This document shows positions 55,001-63,832 of a stretch of DNA of 64,000 nucleotides, piece after piece. The DNA is taken from contig NZ_JAIFZO010000002.1 of the NCBI RefSeq assembly GCF_026341275.1, positions 136,361 to 200,360 on the forward strand, written 5' to 3'. A model generated the notes under the pieces. That model did no database searches. It was not told where the DNA came from and worked only from the letters and a program-made list of their open reading frames with translations. Position 1 is the stretch's first letter. Each line of letters starts with the position of its first letter. This DNA comes from Streptomyces ortus (GTDB lineage Bacteria; Actinomycetota; Actinomycetes; Streptomycetales; Streptomycetaceae). The position numbers and the translations under genes are program-made.

Positions 55001-55042
55001 GAAGGGCCCGAAGGCCGTGATGTGCAGGCGGTGCAGCCTCAT
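52010..55042 (-). CDS. sbcC: SbcC-type SMC-like nuclease ATPase (Rad50 homologue)
   Basis: A 1010-residue protein. The N-terminal half-ATPase has Walker A HGPTGAGKTSVLDAVCYALYG (residues 34-54) and Q-loop VVLLPQGDFARFL. Two long coiled-coil arms rich in Ala/Arg/Glu flank the zinc hook ACAVCGATEHPAP near residue 530. The C-terminal half has the signature TLSGGETFFASLALALGLADV and Walker B LDTLFIDEGFGSLD. With SbcD it opens DNA hairpins and trims double-strand ends. Its start lies 55 bp after the sbcD stop in the same operon. Confidence 0.95.
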   Translation of the reverse strand: MRLHRLHITAFGPFGGAQEVDFDDLSAAGLFLLHGPTGAGKTSVLDAVCYALYGSVPGARQGGSLRSDHALPDVRTEVTLDLTVSGRRLEITRQPPFARPKKRGTGTTTEKAQSWLREYHAPAGSWKDLSRSHQEIGEEITQLLGMSREQFCQVVLLPQGDFARFLRADAEARGRLLGRLFDTQRFAAVEQRLAERRRTAETQVRAGDAELLADAHRMQQAAGDLVELPLPDLAPGEPRLAEAVLEWAAIHRSTAREWSTIAHRAQAATESAQAAAARVLEDVRDVARLQRRFAEAGERAARLAERSEVHREDRTRMDRARKAEAVAPALALREATEAEHRRAADAEARARARLSEAFSGAGTSTGAGTFAEAGATGLAAAARKAAEELGGLESARRGEQRLTQLADERTKLDRQERADEEVLRDAEQWLAGWETTKAGLQARIEAAQEAATRAEQLAVQREPARARLGAARLRDQLAGDTDEAHARVLAAREQAADARTHWLDLKEQRLKGIAAELAANLVTGAACAVCGATEHPAPARKVDGHVDQRAEDAALAAYQSADERRAEEERRLAVVREALAAATAEAGDTPTARLAEQAEELEALHAEARDAASGLHVAGEALRQAGHEHERRLAAHQEAAVRAASRSARRDALAREAATLEEELAQARGAASSVAARAAQLERQVSTLTEAADSARVAADTAQRLKDADARLADAAFRAGFDTPQAAAAALLDDVAHRELQRRLDTWQQEEATVRAVLAEAETAAAADLPPADVRAAEQSAAVAVRRMREAASVRDAAARRCTELDRLTHRATASVRRLGPLREEYDRVARLATLAAGTSADNERRMRLESYVLAARLEQVAAAASARLQRMSGGRYTLVHSDDRAGRGRSGLGLHVVDAWTGRERDTATLSGGETFFASLALALGLADVVTDEAGGVRLDTLFIDEGFGSLDDQTLDEVLDVLDSLRERDRSVGIVSHVADLRRRIHAQLEVVKGRSGSLVRQRVGDGG

Positions 55043-55097
55043 CGGGTCCTCTCGAAGCGGTACGCGCGGCTGGGAGCGTTCCGGTCGTGTCCTGCGG

Positions 55098-56261
55098 TCA
55101 CCGGGCGACCTCGCGGACCGTGTCGTCGGCGCGGACGGTGTCGAACGCGTCTTGCAGCACGGCCTGTTCGCGCTCGTCGGGGCCTGCGCCGCGCACATGG
55201 GCCACGAAGTCCTCGGCGATCTGCTGGTCGCTGCGGTCCGCGAGCCGCCTGGCGTAGGAGACGTCGGGGTCGTCGGGCGCCCGCTCGGGTTCGAAGACGA
55301 GGCTGAGGGTGTGCGGGAACCGTTCGGTGAGCCGGGCCATGGGGTCGGCGGGACGCACGGGGTCGGTGAGGGTCGCCTCGACCCACGCCTGTTCGTGGCG
55401 CGCCAGCTCCGGATCGGCGAGCAGTTCCTCCAGCTTTCCCCGGATACGGGCCAGCGCGCGCGGTACGGGGCAGTCGAGGCGTTCGGCCTCCACCGAGCCG
55501 TCGGCTCCCAGCTCGACCAGCCACGTGCTCTTGCGGTGGTCGGACTCCGAGAAGGAGTACGGCAGCGGGGAGCCCGAGTAGCGGACGCGCTCGGTGATCC
55601 GCTGGCTGCCGTGCAGATGGCCGAGCGCCACGTAGTCGACCCCGTCGAAGATCCCGGCGGGGACGGCGGCGACCCCGCCCACGGTGATGTCCCGCTCGCT
55701 GTCGCTGGCCTCGCCGCCCGTGACGAAGGCATGGGCGAGGACGACGGAACGGGTGCCCGGCGCGCGGGTGGCGAGGTCGGCGCGCACCCGGTCCATGGCG
55801 GCGGCGAGCACACTCTCGTGGCCCGCCTTCTCCACCCCGAACTCGTCCCGCACCAGGGCCGGTTCGAGATACGGCAGCCCGTAGAACGCCACGTCCCCGA
55901 AGGTGTCCGCCAGCAGCACCGGTGTGCCGCACGCCGAGGGCTCGGTCCGCAGGTGGATGCCCGCGCGGTCGATGAGTCCCGCGCCGACGCCGAGCCGGCG
56001 CGCGGAGTCGTGGTTGCCGGAGATCATCACCGTGGGCACGCCGAGGTCGGCGAGGCGGTGCAGCACGTCGTCGAAGAGCTCGACGGCGGCCAGCGGGGGC
56101 ACGGCCCGGTCGTACACGTCCCCCGACACGACCACGGCGTCCACGGCGCGCTCACGCACGGTCGCGACGAGGTGACCGATGAAATCGGCCTGCGCCCCGA
56201 GCATGTTCACCCGGTGGAACGCCCGGCCCAGATGCCAGTCGGAGGTGTGCAGAATTCTCAC
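55098..56261 (-). CDS. sbcD: SbcD exonuclease subunit (Mre11 homologue)
   Basis: A 387-residue metallophosphoesterase. Phosphodiesterase motifs are HTSDWHLGR (residues 5-13), VVSGDVYDR, MISGNHDSARR and ALGHLHGSQ, with a further HAFV ligand. The C-terminal 120 residues form the capping and SbcC-binding region. The start is GTG (VRILHTSDW). The 183-bp gap upstream (56262-56444) carries its promoter; I saw no convincing LexA box there, although a partial TTGTCAG motif points the other way. Confidence 0.95.
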   Translation of the reverse strand: MRILHTSDWHLGRAFHRVNMLGAQADFIGHLVATVRERAVDAVVVSGDVYDRAVPPLAAVELFDDVLHRLADLGVPTVMISGNHDSARRLGVGAGLIDRAGIHLRTEPSACGTPVLLADTFGDVAFYGLPYLEPALVRDEFGVEKAGHESVLAAAMDRVRADLATRAPGTRSVVLAHAFVTGGEASDSERDITVGGVAAVPAGIFDGVDYVALGHLHGSQRITERVRYSGSPLPYSFSESDHRKSTWLVELGADGSVEAERLDCPVPRALARIRGKLEELLADPELARHEQAWVEATLTDPVRPADPMARLTERFPHTLSLVFEPERAPDDPDVSYARRLADRSDQQIAEDFVAHVRGAGPDEREQAVLQDAFDTVRADDTVREVAR

Positions 56262-56444
56262 GGCGCCGCTCCGACCTGCATTTTTCTCCCTACCCCGCCC
56301 CTGTGGTCCGCACGGAACCGGCACGGTCCTCGTTGTCAGCACGGACCACGCTAGCGCCCGTCGGCACCTGCTCCCTCACGGACCTCGTTCTTGGGGCCCG
56401 GTCGCCGCGATCCGTTCGAGGGCCGTCATGGGGGGGGCGGGCCT

Positions 56445-57176
56445 TCAGTGGGCCGACAGTCCGTGTTCCCGGAACTGGCCACGGACCCGTTCGGTCAGGG
56501 CCGCGTCCGGCACCGGGGTGTCCTTCAGCGGGAAGGGGATCCGCAGGGCTTCGTACTTCGCCGCGCCGAGCCGGTGGAAGGGCAGTACGTCCACGCGGTC
56601 GACGTTGTCGAGGCCGGCGGCGAAGCGGGCGAGGCCGTCGACCGCCTCGGGCTCGTCGGTCCAGCCGGGGACGAGGACGTACCGGAGCCAGACGGGGATG
56701 CCGAGCCGGTCCAGCCGCGTGGCGAAGCCGAGCGTGGGGGCGAGCTCGCCACTCGTCAGTGCGCGGTACGTGTTCACCTCGAAGGCCTTGATGTCCAGGA
56801 GCACCAGGTCGGTGTCGGCGAGCAGTTCGTCCGTGGCGCGGGCACCGAGGAAGCCGGAGGTGTCGAGCGCGGTGTGCAGCCCGGCCTGCTTGCACCGGCG
56901 CAGGACCGCACCCGTGAAGGCGGGCTGCAGCAGTGGCTCGCCGCCGGTGAGCGTCACCCCTCCCCCGGCCGTCGTGATGAATCCCCGGTACTTGTCGATC
57001 TCCGTCATCATCTCGTCGACAGTCACCTCCCGGCCGTCCCGCATGTGCCAGGTGTCGGGGTTCGCGCAGTACAGGCAGCGCAGCGGACAGCCGCTGGTGA
57101 AGAGGACGAACCGGGTCCCGGGACCGTCCACGCCGGTGGACAGGTCCCAGGAGTGGATCCGGCCGGTGACGCTCAT
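56445..57176 (-). CDS. pflA: Pyruvate formate-lyase-activating enzyme (radical SAM)
   Basis: A 243-residue radical-SAM enzyme. C30, C34 and C37 in [12 protein letters not shown] bind the [4Fe-4S] cluster, and the SAM-contact GGE motif is [11 protein letters not shown]. It generates the glycyl radical on PflB under oxygen-free conditions. The ATG overlaps the pflB stop (ATGA), so the two are translated together. Family length is normal and all key residues are intact. Confidence 0.95.
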   Translation of the reverse strand: MSVTGRIHSWDLSTGVDGPGTRFVLFTSGCPLRCLYCANPDTWHMRDGREVTVDEMMTEIDKYRGFITTAGGGVTLTGGEPLLQPAFTGAVLRRCKQAGLHTALDTSGFLGARATDELLADTDLVLLDIKAFEVNTYRALTSGELAPTLGFATRLDRLGIPVWLRYVLVPGWTDEPEAVDGLARFAAGLDNVDRVDVLPFHRLGAAKYEALRIPFPLKDTPVPDAALTERVRGQFREHGLSAH

Positions 57177-59452
57177 CGGGCGTCGTGGAACGTGCGGCTG
57201 ATCACGTCGAGCTGCTGCTCGCGGGTCAGCCGGACGAAGTTGACGGCGTATCCGGAGACGCGGATGGTCAGCTCGGGGTACTTGTCCGGGTGCTCCATCG
57301 CGTCCTCCAGCGTCGCCCGGTCCAGGACGTTGACGTTCATGTGGAAGCCGCCGGAGGCCGTGTAGGCGTCGAGGATGCCCACCAGATGACCGATCCGTTC
57401 GGCCGGCACGTGCCCCAGGCCCTCCGGCGTGATCGTCGTGGTCAGCGAGATGCCGTCGCGGGCCTGCTCGTAAGAAAGCTTGGCCACCGACAGCGCGGAG
57501 GCGGCCACGCCGTGACGGTCACGTCCGTTCATGGGGTTGGCGCCGGGCGCGAAGGGCTGTCCGGCGCGGCGGCCGTCGGGGGTGTTGCCGGTGTGCTTGC
57601 CGTAGACGACGTTCGAGGTGATGGTCAGCACCGACTGGGTGTGTTCGGCGTTCCGGTAGGCGGGGTGCTCGCGCACCTTGGCCATGAACGACTCCACCAG
57701 TGCGACGGCCATGGCGTCGGCGCGGTCGTCGTTGTTGCCGTAGGCCGGCCAGTCGCCCTCGGTCTCGTAGTCGACGGCCAGCCCGGTGGCGTCGCGGATC
57801 ACCTTGACCCGGCCGTACCTGACGGCGGACAGGCTGTCGGTGACGACGGACAGGCCGGCGATGCCGCAGGCCATGAAGCGGTGCACCGGGTGGTCGTGCA
57901 GGGCCATCTCGACGCGCTCGTATGCGTACTTGTCGTGCATGAAGTGAATGACGTTCAACGTGTTGACGTAGACGCCCGCCAGCCAGTCCAGCATCCGGTC
58001 GTACGCCGCCGACAACTGCCTGTACTCCAGGTACTCTCCGGTCAGCGCGGGAGCCTCGGGCGCGACCTGTTCCCCGGTCACCTCGTCCCGGCCGCCGTTG
58101 ATGGCGTACAGCAGCGCCTTGGCGAGGTTGACGCGTGCGCCGAAGAACTGCATCTGCCTGCCGACCGCCATCGCCGAGACACAGCAGGCGATCGCGGTGT
58201 CGTCGCCGGTGCGCGGTCGCGTCAGCTCGTCGGACTCGTACTGGACGGCGCTGGTGTCGATCGAGACCCGCGCGCAGAACTCCTTGAATCCGGCGGGCAG
58301 CCGGGGCGACCAGAGCACGGTCAGGTTGGGTTCCGGAGCCGGCCCGAGGTTGTACAGCGTCTGCAGGAAGCGGAAGGACGTACGAGTGACCAGTGGCCGC
58401 CCGTCGACACCGATGCCGCCGATCGTCTCGGTCACCCAGGTCGGGTCGCCGGAGAACAGCGCGTCGTACTCCGGGGTGCGCAGGAACCGTACGATGCGCA
58501 GTTTGATGACGAAGTCGTCGATCAGCTCCTGGGCCCGTTCCTCGTCGATCAGACCGTCCTCCAGGTCCCGTTGGAGGAAGACGTCCAGGAACGTGGAGGT
58601 GCGGCCCAGCGACATCGCGGCGCCGTTCTGCTCCTTCACCGCGGCCAGGAAGCCGAGGTAGAGCCACTGCACGGCCTCGTGGGCGGTGGCGGCCGGGCGG
58701 GTCACATCGCAGCCGTAGGTGGCGGCCATTTCCGCCAGTTCACCCAACGCCCGTATCTGCTCCGCCAGTTCCTCGCGGTCCCGGATGACGTCCGAGGTGG
58801 ACGGTGCGTCGTCCAGCAGGGCGCGCTCGGCCTTCTTGGCCTCGGTCAGGCGGGCCGTGCCGTACAGCGCCACCCGCCGGTAGTCCCCGATGATCCGGCC
58901 GCGGCCGTAGGCGTCGGGCAGGCCGGTGATGATGCCCGCCTTGCGGGCGGCCCGCATCTCGGGCGTGTAGGCGTCGAAGACACCGTCGTTGTGGGTCTTG
59001 CGGTACGTCCCGAAGACCCGGGTGACGAACGGGTCGGCCTGGTAGCCGTACGCCTTCAGACTGCTCTGCACCATGCGCAGTCCGCCGTTGGGCATGATCG
59101 CCCGCCGCAGCGGAGCGTCGGTCTGCAGGCCGACGATCAGTTCGCGGGTTCGGTCGATGTAACCCGTCCGGTGCGAGGTGATGGTGGACGGCGTACCGGG
59201 ATCCACGTCCAGGACGCCCCTGCGCCGCTCCTCCGGGAACAGTGCGGCGACCTTGTGCCAGACGGCCAGGGTGCGTTCGGTCGGGCCGGTCAGGAAGGCC
59301 GCGTCGCCCTCGTACGGCGTGTAGGTGGCCTGGATGAAGTCACGTACGTCTATGCGCTCGCGCCAGCGTCCGGCCGCGAAGCCGCGCCAGGCGTCCGGGG
59401 ATTCCGGGGATTCCGGGGATGCTGTCACCTCGGTCGGGACCACCGCCGTCAT
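57173..59452 (-). CDS. pflB: Formate C-acetyltransferase (pyruvate formate-lyase)
   Basis: A 759-residue glycyl-radical enzyme, the exact size of the E. coli protein. It converts pyruvate and CoA to acetyl-CoA and formate. The adjacent catalytic cysteines are in [14 protein letters not shown] (about residues 423-424). The radical glycine is in IRVSGYAV at about residue 734, 25 residues from the end as in E. coli. The ATG at 59452 gives [11 protein letters not shown]; a short SPESPESP repeat follows. It is followed by its activase and is divergent from gap. Its presence in a mainly aerobic genus points to a low-oxygen role. Confidence 0.95.
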   Translation of the reverse strand: MTAVVPTEVTASPESPESPDAWRGFAAGRWRERIDVRDFIQATYTPYEGDAAFLTGPTERTLAVWHKVAALFPEERRRGVLDVDPGTPSTITSHRTGYIDRTRELIVGLQTDAPLRRAIMPNGGLRMVQSSLKAYGYQADPFVTRVFGTYRKTHNDGVFDAYTPEMRAARKAGIITGLPDAYGRGRIIGDYRRVALYGTARLTEAKKAERALLDDAPSTSDVIRDREELAEQIRALGELAEMAATYGCDVTRPAATAHEAVQWLYLGFLAAVKEQNGAAMSLGRTSTFLDVFLQRDLEDGLIDEERAQELIDDFVIKLRIVRFLRTPEYDALFSGDPTWVTETIGGIGVDGRPLVTRTSFRFLQTLYNLGPAPEPNLTVLWSPRLPAGFKEFCARVSIDTSAVQYESDELTRPRTGDDTAIACCVSAMAVGRQMQFFGARVNLAKALLYAINGGRDEVTGEQVAPEAPALTGEYLEYRQLSAAYDRMLDWLAGVYVNTLNVIHFMHDKYAYERVEMALHDHPVHRFMACGIAGLSVVTDSLSAVRYGRVKVIRDATGLAVDYETEGDWPAYGNNDDRADAMAVALVESFMAKVREHPAYRNAEHTQSVLTITSNVVYGKHTGNTPDGRRAGQPFAPGANPMNGRDRHGVAASALSVAKLSYEQARDGISLTTTITPEGLGHVPAERIGHLVGILDAYTASGGFHMNVNVLDRATLEDAMEHPDKYPELTIRVSGYAVNFVRLTREQQLDVISRTFHDAR

Positions 59453-59611
59453 CACTGCCTCCGTGTCCGTGGGCCATACCGTCCGCGCTGATCTCGCGGA
59501 CACACCTTCATCCACGATGTTCGTCCCCGCGCGACGGCACGGACAGGGCCGTCGGGTGGCGCCCGACGCGCCGTCAGGCCCCGCGCGAGGGGCCGGTCCT
59601 CCCGCGACGCC

Positions 59612-59667
59612 GGGCCGTTCGCCCCTTCCTCGCGCTCCCCGGGCCGTCCCTGCGGGCCGAACGTCCC
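59612..59667. promoter_or_regulatory. Two DevR/OsdR-like boxes in the pflB-gap divergent promoter
   Basis: GGGCCGTTCGCCCC (59612-59625) and GGGCCGAACGTCCC (59654-59667) fit the DosR/DevR-type pattern GGGAC-N4-GGCCC and its complement. Their centres are 42 bp apart, four helical turns, in the middle of the 307-bp gap between pflB and gap. GC-rich context raises the chance of coincidence. The rest of the gap (59453-59759) contains no gene. Confidence 0.45.
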
Positions 59668-59759
59668 CCTGTCGGCCCCCGGACGGCCCATGCCGGCCGG
59701 GCTCGTGGACGCGAGGCTGACCGTGCACGCAGGACGACGCCGACCGGAAGGACGAAAAG

Positions 59760-60788
59760 ATGACCGTGCGGGTAGGAATCAACGGCTTCGGACGCATCGG
59801 ACGCAACTACCTGCGCTGCGTCCTGGAGCGGGCCGAGACCGGAAGCGGCACGGCCGTCGAGGTGGTCGCGGTCAACGACATCACCTCCCCGGCGGCCCTC
59901 GCCCATCTGCTGGAGTTCGACTCCACCTACGGCAGGCTGCGCCGTACCGTCGCCCACGACGACACGTCGATCACGGTCGACGGGCACCGCGTCGCGGTGA
60001 CGGCCGAACGCGATCCGGCGGCCCTGGCGTGGGGCGACCTGGGTGTGGACGTGGTCATCGAGGCGACCGGCCGCTTCCGTACCCGCGAGGACGCCGGACT
60101 GCACCTGAAGGGCGGCGCCCGCAAGGTGCTGCTGTCGGTGCCCGGCAAGAACGTCGACGCCACCGTCGTGATGGGCGTCAACGAGGCCACGTACGACCCG
60201 GACAGCGACCACGTCGTGTCGAACGCCTCCTGCACGACCAACTGTGTCGCCCCGATGGTCAAGGTCCTCGACGACGCCTTCGGCATCGACAAGGGCCTGA
60301 TGACCACGATCCACGGCTACACCAACGACCAGGTCGTCCTCGACGGCCCGCACAAGGACCCGCGCCGTGGCCGTACCGCGGCCGTCAACATCATCCCCAC
60401 CAGTACGGGAGCCGCCCGCGCCGTCGGACTCGTGCTTCCCGAACTCGCTGGCACGCTCGACGGGTTGGCGGTCCGCGTCCCCGTGGAGGACGGTTCCCTC
60501 ACCGACCTGACCCTGGTGCTCGACCGTGCCGTCTCCGTCGAGGAGGTCAACACCGCCTTCCGCGAGGCCGCCGACGGTCCGCTGCACGGGATACTGCGGG
60601 TCTCCGACGCCCCGATCGTCTCCCGCGACGTGATCGGCGACCCCGCCTCCTGCGTCTTCGACGCACCGCTCACCCAGGTGCACGGCGACCTGGTGAAGGT
60701 CTTCGGCTGGTACGACAACGAGTGGGGCTACACCAACCGGCTGCTCGACCTCACCGAGTACGTCGCGGCCCGGCTCCCCGGAAGCTGA
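59760..60788 (+). CDS. gap: Glyceraldehyde-3-phosphate dehydrogenase
   Basis: A 342-residue type I GAPDH. The NAD site is [15 protein letters not shown], the catalytic Cys158 lies in [12 protein letters not shown], and HGYTNDQ and the C-terminal [15 protein letters not shown] are intact. GAAGGACG 6 bp before the ATG is the ribosome site. Streptomyces normally has another housekeeping gap elsewhere, so this copy next to pflB and the metal ATPase may be a stress or low-oxygen isozyme; that is inference. Twenty bases separate it from the ATPase gene. Confidence 0.95.
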   Translation: MTVRVGINGFGRIGRNYLRCVLERAETGSGTAVEVVAVNDITSPAALAHLLEFDSTYGRLRRTVAHDDTSITVDGHRVAVTAERDPAALAWGDLGVDVVIEATGRFRTREDAGLHLKGGARKVLLSVPGKNVDATVVMGVNEATYDPDSDHVVSNASCTTNCVAPMVKVLDDAFGIDKGLMTTIHGYTNDQVVLDGPHKDPRRGRTAAVNIIPTSTGAARAVGLVLPELAGTLDGLAVRVPVEDGSLTDLTLVLDRAVSVEEVNTAFREAADGPLHGILRVSDAPIVSRDVIGDPASCVFDAPLTQVHGDLVKVFGWYDNEWGYTNRLLDLTEYVAARLPGS

Positions 60789-60808
60789 GGGACGGGGCGG
60801 GGAATGCC

Positions 60809-63154
60809 ATGAAGTGCTTCGCCCGGCGGAGTCCCCTCCGACGTGCGCTCACCGCGGTGACGCGTCCGCGGCTCGCGTCGGCACGGTTCGCGTCGGTACT
60901 TCTCGTCGTCACGGCGGTGGCCCTGGTCGCCGGCGGTGCCGCCTGGCTCGGCGGGGCGCGGAACGTCGGCGACTGGTGCTGGGCCGCGGGTACCGCCGCG
61001 GCCGTCGTGCCGGCCGTCGCCTGGGTGCTGTCGGCCCTCGGACGCGGCGAAGGAGGAGTCGATCTGATCGCGGTGCTGGCGCTCGGCGGCACCCTGGCGG
61101 TGGGCGAGTACCTCGCCGGCGCGCTGATCGCGCTGATGCTGGCCACGGGGCGGACCCTTGAGGCCGCGGCCCGGCGGCGCGCCTCCCACGACCTGCGCGC
61201 TCTGCTGGAGCACGCCCCGCACGAAGCCCGCCTCAAGTCGGGTGACGAAGTGCGCACCGTGCCCACGGCGCGGGTCGGGGCGGGTGACCTGCTGGTGGTG
61301 GGGCCCGGCGAAGTGCTCCCCGTCGACGGCGAGGTGGTCGGCGCGACGGCCGTCCTGGACGAGTCGGTGCTGACCGGTGAGCCCCTGACCGTCGAGCGCG
61401 AGCCGGGTACGCGGGTGCGCAGCGGCACGGTGAACGCCGGTGGCGCCTTCGACCTGCGGGCCACGGCGACCGAGCGGGACAGCACCTACGCCGGGATCGT
61501 GCGCCTGGCCCGGCAGGCCGGAGCGGAGTCCGCTCCCGTGGTCCGCCTGGCCGACCGCTACGCGGCCTGGTTCCTGCCCCTGTCCCTCGCGGCGGCGGCC
61601 CTCGCCTGGCTCCTGAGCGGTTCGGCCGTGCGAGCGGTGGCGGTCCTGGTGGTCGCCACTCCGTGTCCCCTGCTCCTCGCCGCACCGGTCGCGATCGTCT
61701 CCGGGTTGTCCCGGGCCGCCCGCCACGGCGTGGTGATCCGCGACGGAGCGGCTCTGGAGAGCCTGGGCCGGGCGCGCACCCTGCTGCTGGACAAGACCGG
61801 AACCCTCACCTGCGGCCGTCCGCGCGTCCTAGACGTGGCCGCCGCGCCGGGCCGGAAACCGGCGGACGTGCTGCGGTCCGCCGCCTCACTGGACCAGTTC
61901 TCCCCGCACGTCCTGGCCCGCGCCATCGTGGACACCGCCCGCGAGCGAGGACTGCGGCTGTCGTTGCCCACGCACGTGACCGAGGAACCCGGCCTGGGCG
62001 CCACCGGCACCGTGGACGGGCACCGGCTGTTCGTCGGCCGCCTCCTGCCCTCGGCCGATCGGCCGGACTGGGCGCGGGCGGCCGAGAACCGTGCCGTGCT
62101 CGACGGGGCGGCCGTCGCCTGGCTCACCGTCGACGGACGGCTCGCCGGAGCCGTCCTGCTGCGGGACCCGCTGCGGCACGACGCGCCCCGGACGCTGCGG
62201 CGCCTGCGGGCGGCGGGCATCGAGCGCGTCGTCATGCTGACCGGGGACCGTGCCGAACCGGCTCGGGAGACCGCCGCGGTCCTCGGCCTCGACGCCGTGC
62301 ACGCCGGACTCGGCCCCGCCGACAAGGTCGCCGCGGTACGCGCCGAACGGGCCCGGGGCATCACGGTGATGGTGGGCGACGGCGTCAACGACGCTCCCGC
62401 ACTGGCCGCCGCACACGTCGGCGTCGCGCTGGGCGCCCGGGGCTCGACGGCCTCGTCCGAGGCGGCCGACGTCGTGGTGACGACCGACCGCGTGGACCGT
62501 CTCGCCGACGCCGTCGCCATCGCCGTACGCTCCCGGCGCATCGCGGTGCAGAGCGCGCTCGGCGGCATGGTGCTGTCGCTCCTCGCGATGGCGGCAGCCG
62601 CGTTCGGCCTGCTGCCGCCGACGGCCGGTGCCCTGCTCCAGGAGGGGATCGACGTCGCGGTCATCCTGAACGCGCTGCGCGCACTGCGTGCGGACGCGAC
62701 CGAGCGGATCGTCCTCGCACCCGACGTGGAGGCGCTCATCCACCGCTTCGCCGCCGAGCACGACGATCTGAGGGAGGTGCTCGACGCGGTACGCGACGCC
62801 GCCGACCGGCTCGGCGCCGGCGCGGGCCCGGAGGCGTTGGCCGCCGTGGGCGAAGCGCACCGCCTGCTCAGCGACCGGCTGCTGCCGCACGAGTACGCCG
62901 AGGAGCACCAGCTCTACCCGGCGCTCGCTCCCGCGCTGGGCGGCCCCGAGGCGACCGCCACGATGAGCCGGGCCCACACGGAGATCGAGCGCCTAGCTCG
63001 GCGCGTGGCCACGCACCTGGCCATGGCCGACGGCGACGGCGGTCCGCAGGCGGAGCAGTTGGACGACCTGCGCGCCAGTCTCTACGGGCTGCACACGGTA
63101 CTGCGGCTGCACTTCGCCCAGGAGGAGGAGAACTACTTCTCCCTCGCGCCCTGA
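60809..63154 (+). CDS. P1B-5-like metal-transporting P-type ATPase with C-terminal hemerythrin domain
   Basis: A 781-residue membrane ATPase. Six or more helices, the TGE loop (VLTGEPLTVE), the intramembrane metal motif T284-P285-C286-P287 (VVATPCPLLLAAP), phosphorylation site D328 in DKTGTLTC and the hinge MVGDGVNDAPALAAAHVGVALG are present; an N-terminal metal-binding domain is not. Residues about 635-781 form a hemerythrin-like four-helix bundle (HRFAAEHDD, LLPHEYAEEHQLYPAL, RAHTEIERLARRVATH, LHFAQEEENYF). TPC plus hemerythrin defines the P1B-5 group, linked to Ni/Fe. The neighbouring hydrogenase-maturation genes fit a nickel or iron substrate with oxygen sensing by the diiron domain. Confidence 0.9.
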   Translation: MKCFARRSPLRRALTAVTRPRLASARFASVLLVVTAVALVAGGAAWLGGARNVGDWCWAAGTAAAVVPAVAWVLSALGRGEGGVDLIAVLALGGTLAVGEYLAGALIALMLATGRTLEAAARRRASHDLRALLEHAPHEARLKSGDEVRTVPTARVGAGDLLVVGPGEVLPVDGEVVGATAVLDESVLTGEPLTVEREPGTRVRSGTVNAGGAFDLRATATERDSTYAGIVRLARQAGAESAPVVRLADRYAAWFLPLSLAAAALAWLLSGSAVRAVAVLVVATPCPLLLAAPVAIVSGLSRAARHGVVIRDGAALESLGRARTLLLDKTGTLTCGRPRVLDVAAAPGRKPADVLRSAASLDQFSPHVLARAIVDTARERGLRLSLPTHVTEEPGLGATGTVDGHRLFVGRLLPSADRPDWARAAENRAVLDGAAVAWLTVDGRLAGAVLLRDPLRHDAPRTLRRLRAAGIERVVMLTGDRAEPARETAAVLGLDAVHAGLGPADKVAAVRAERARGITVMVGDGVNDAPALAAAHVGVALGARGSTASSEAADVVVTTDRVDRLADAVAIAVRSRRIAVQSALGGMVLSLLAMAAAAFGLLPPTAGALLQEGIDVAVILNALRALRADATERIVLAPDVEALIHRFAAEHDDLREVLDAVRDAADRLGAGAGPEALAAVGEAHRLLSDRLLPHEYAEEHQLYPALAPALGGPEATATMSRAHTEIERLARRVATHLAMADGDGGPQAEQLDDLRASLYGLHTVLRLHFAQEEENYFSLAP

Positions 63155-63313
63155 TCCGCTCCCGCCCGCGCGCCTCTCCCTCGCAACGCGCCACCGACCG
63201 GGCCGGTGGGAGAGGAGGGACGGTCCGGCCCCCGCCGGGGACCTTCGGCCCCTGCCGTCCCACGACCGCCGGGGCGAGGCTCGTCGCACGACTGCGAAGG
63301 AGGGAGCGCGGAG

Positions 63314-63832
63314 ATGACCGTGGCCGCCCGGATCGTCGTGATCGGCGTCGGAAACGAGTTCCGGCACGACGACGGAGTGGGGTGGGCCGTGATCGAACGA
63401 CTCAGAGGACGCGGCGCCGAACACCGTCTGCCGTCCGGGACGGTGCTGGAGACCTGCGACGGCGACCCGGGCCGGCTCCTCGGTCTGTGGGAGGGCGCCG
63501 AACTCGCCGTGGTCGTCGACGCCGCCCGCAACGAGCCGTCCCGCCCCGGCCGTGTCCACCGGCTCGTCCTGGACGGCACAGGGCAGGCGCCGGCGGGAGC
63601 GACGAGTTCGCACGGTCTGGGGCTCGGGGAGGCCGTCGAGCTGTCCTCGGTCCTCGGCCGGCTGCCCGGCCGTCTCGTGGTGTACGCCGTCGAGGGAGCG
63701 GACGCGACCTTCGGCACGGGGCTGTCCTCGGAGGTCGAGGCGCAGGTGGGCGTCCTCGTGCAGGAGGTCGAGAACGAGATCGAACGGCATGGCGCGGACA
63801 CCGCGCCCGCTCGCCCGCGGGACGCCTCATGA
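63314..63832 (+). CDS. Hydrogenase maturation protease (HyaD/HycI family)
   Basis: A 172-residue endopeptidase that clips the C-terminus of the [NiFe]-hydrogenase large subunit after nickel insertion. It begins RIVVIGVGNEFRHDDGVGWAVIERL, the family G-N-x-x-x-x-DD-G motif whose acidic residue senses nickel, and VVVDAARNE and SHGLGLGEAVEL follow. ATG 63314 is preceded by AAGGAGGGAGCGCGGAG. Its stop overlaps hypF as ATGA. A hydrogenase operon therefore continues beyond the window. Confidence 0.9.
   Translation: MTVAARIVVIGVGNEFRHDDGVGWAVIERLRGRGAEHRLPSGTVLETCDGDPGRLLGLWEGAELAVVVDAARNEPSRPGRVHRLVLDGTGQAPAGATSSHGLGLGEAVELSSVLGRLPGRLVVYAVEGADATFGTGLSSEVEAQVGVLVQEVENEIERHGADTAPARPRDAS

Noticed and set aside
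56360..56395. TTGTCAGCA on the plus strand near sbcD considered as a second PafBC promoter
   Set aside because: Two mismatches in the core and a poor -10 (GCTAGC). It points away from sbcD toward no gene on that strand.
59690..60808. Long frame running through gap into the metal ATPase, giving an apparent 1154-residue protein
   Set aside because: The first 370 codons are an alternative frame of gap. Only the part from 60809 reads as protein.
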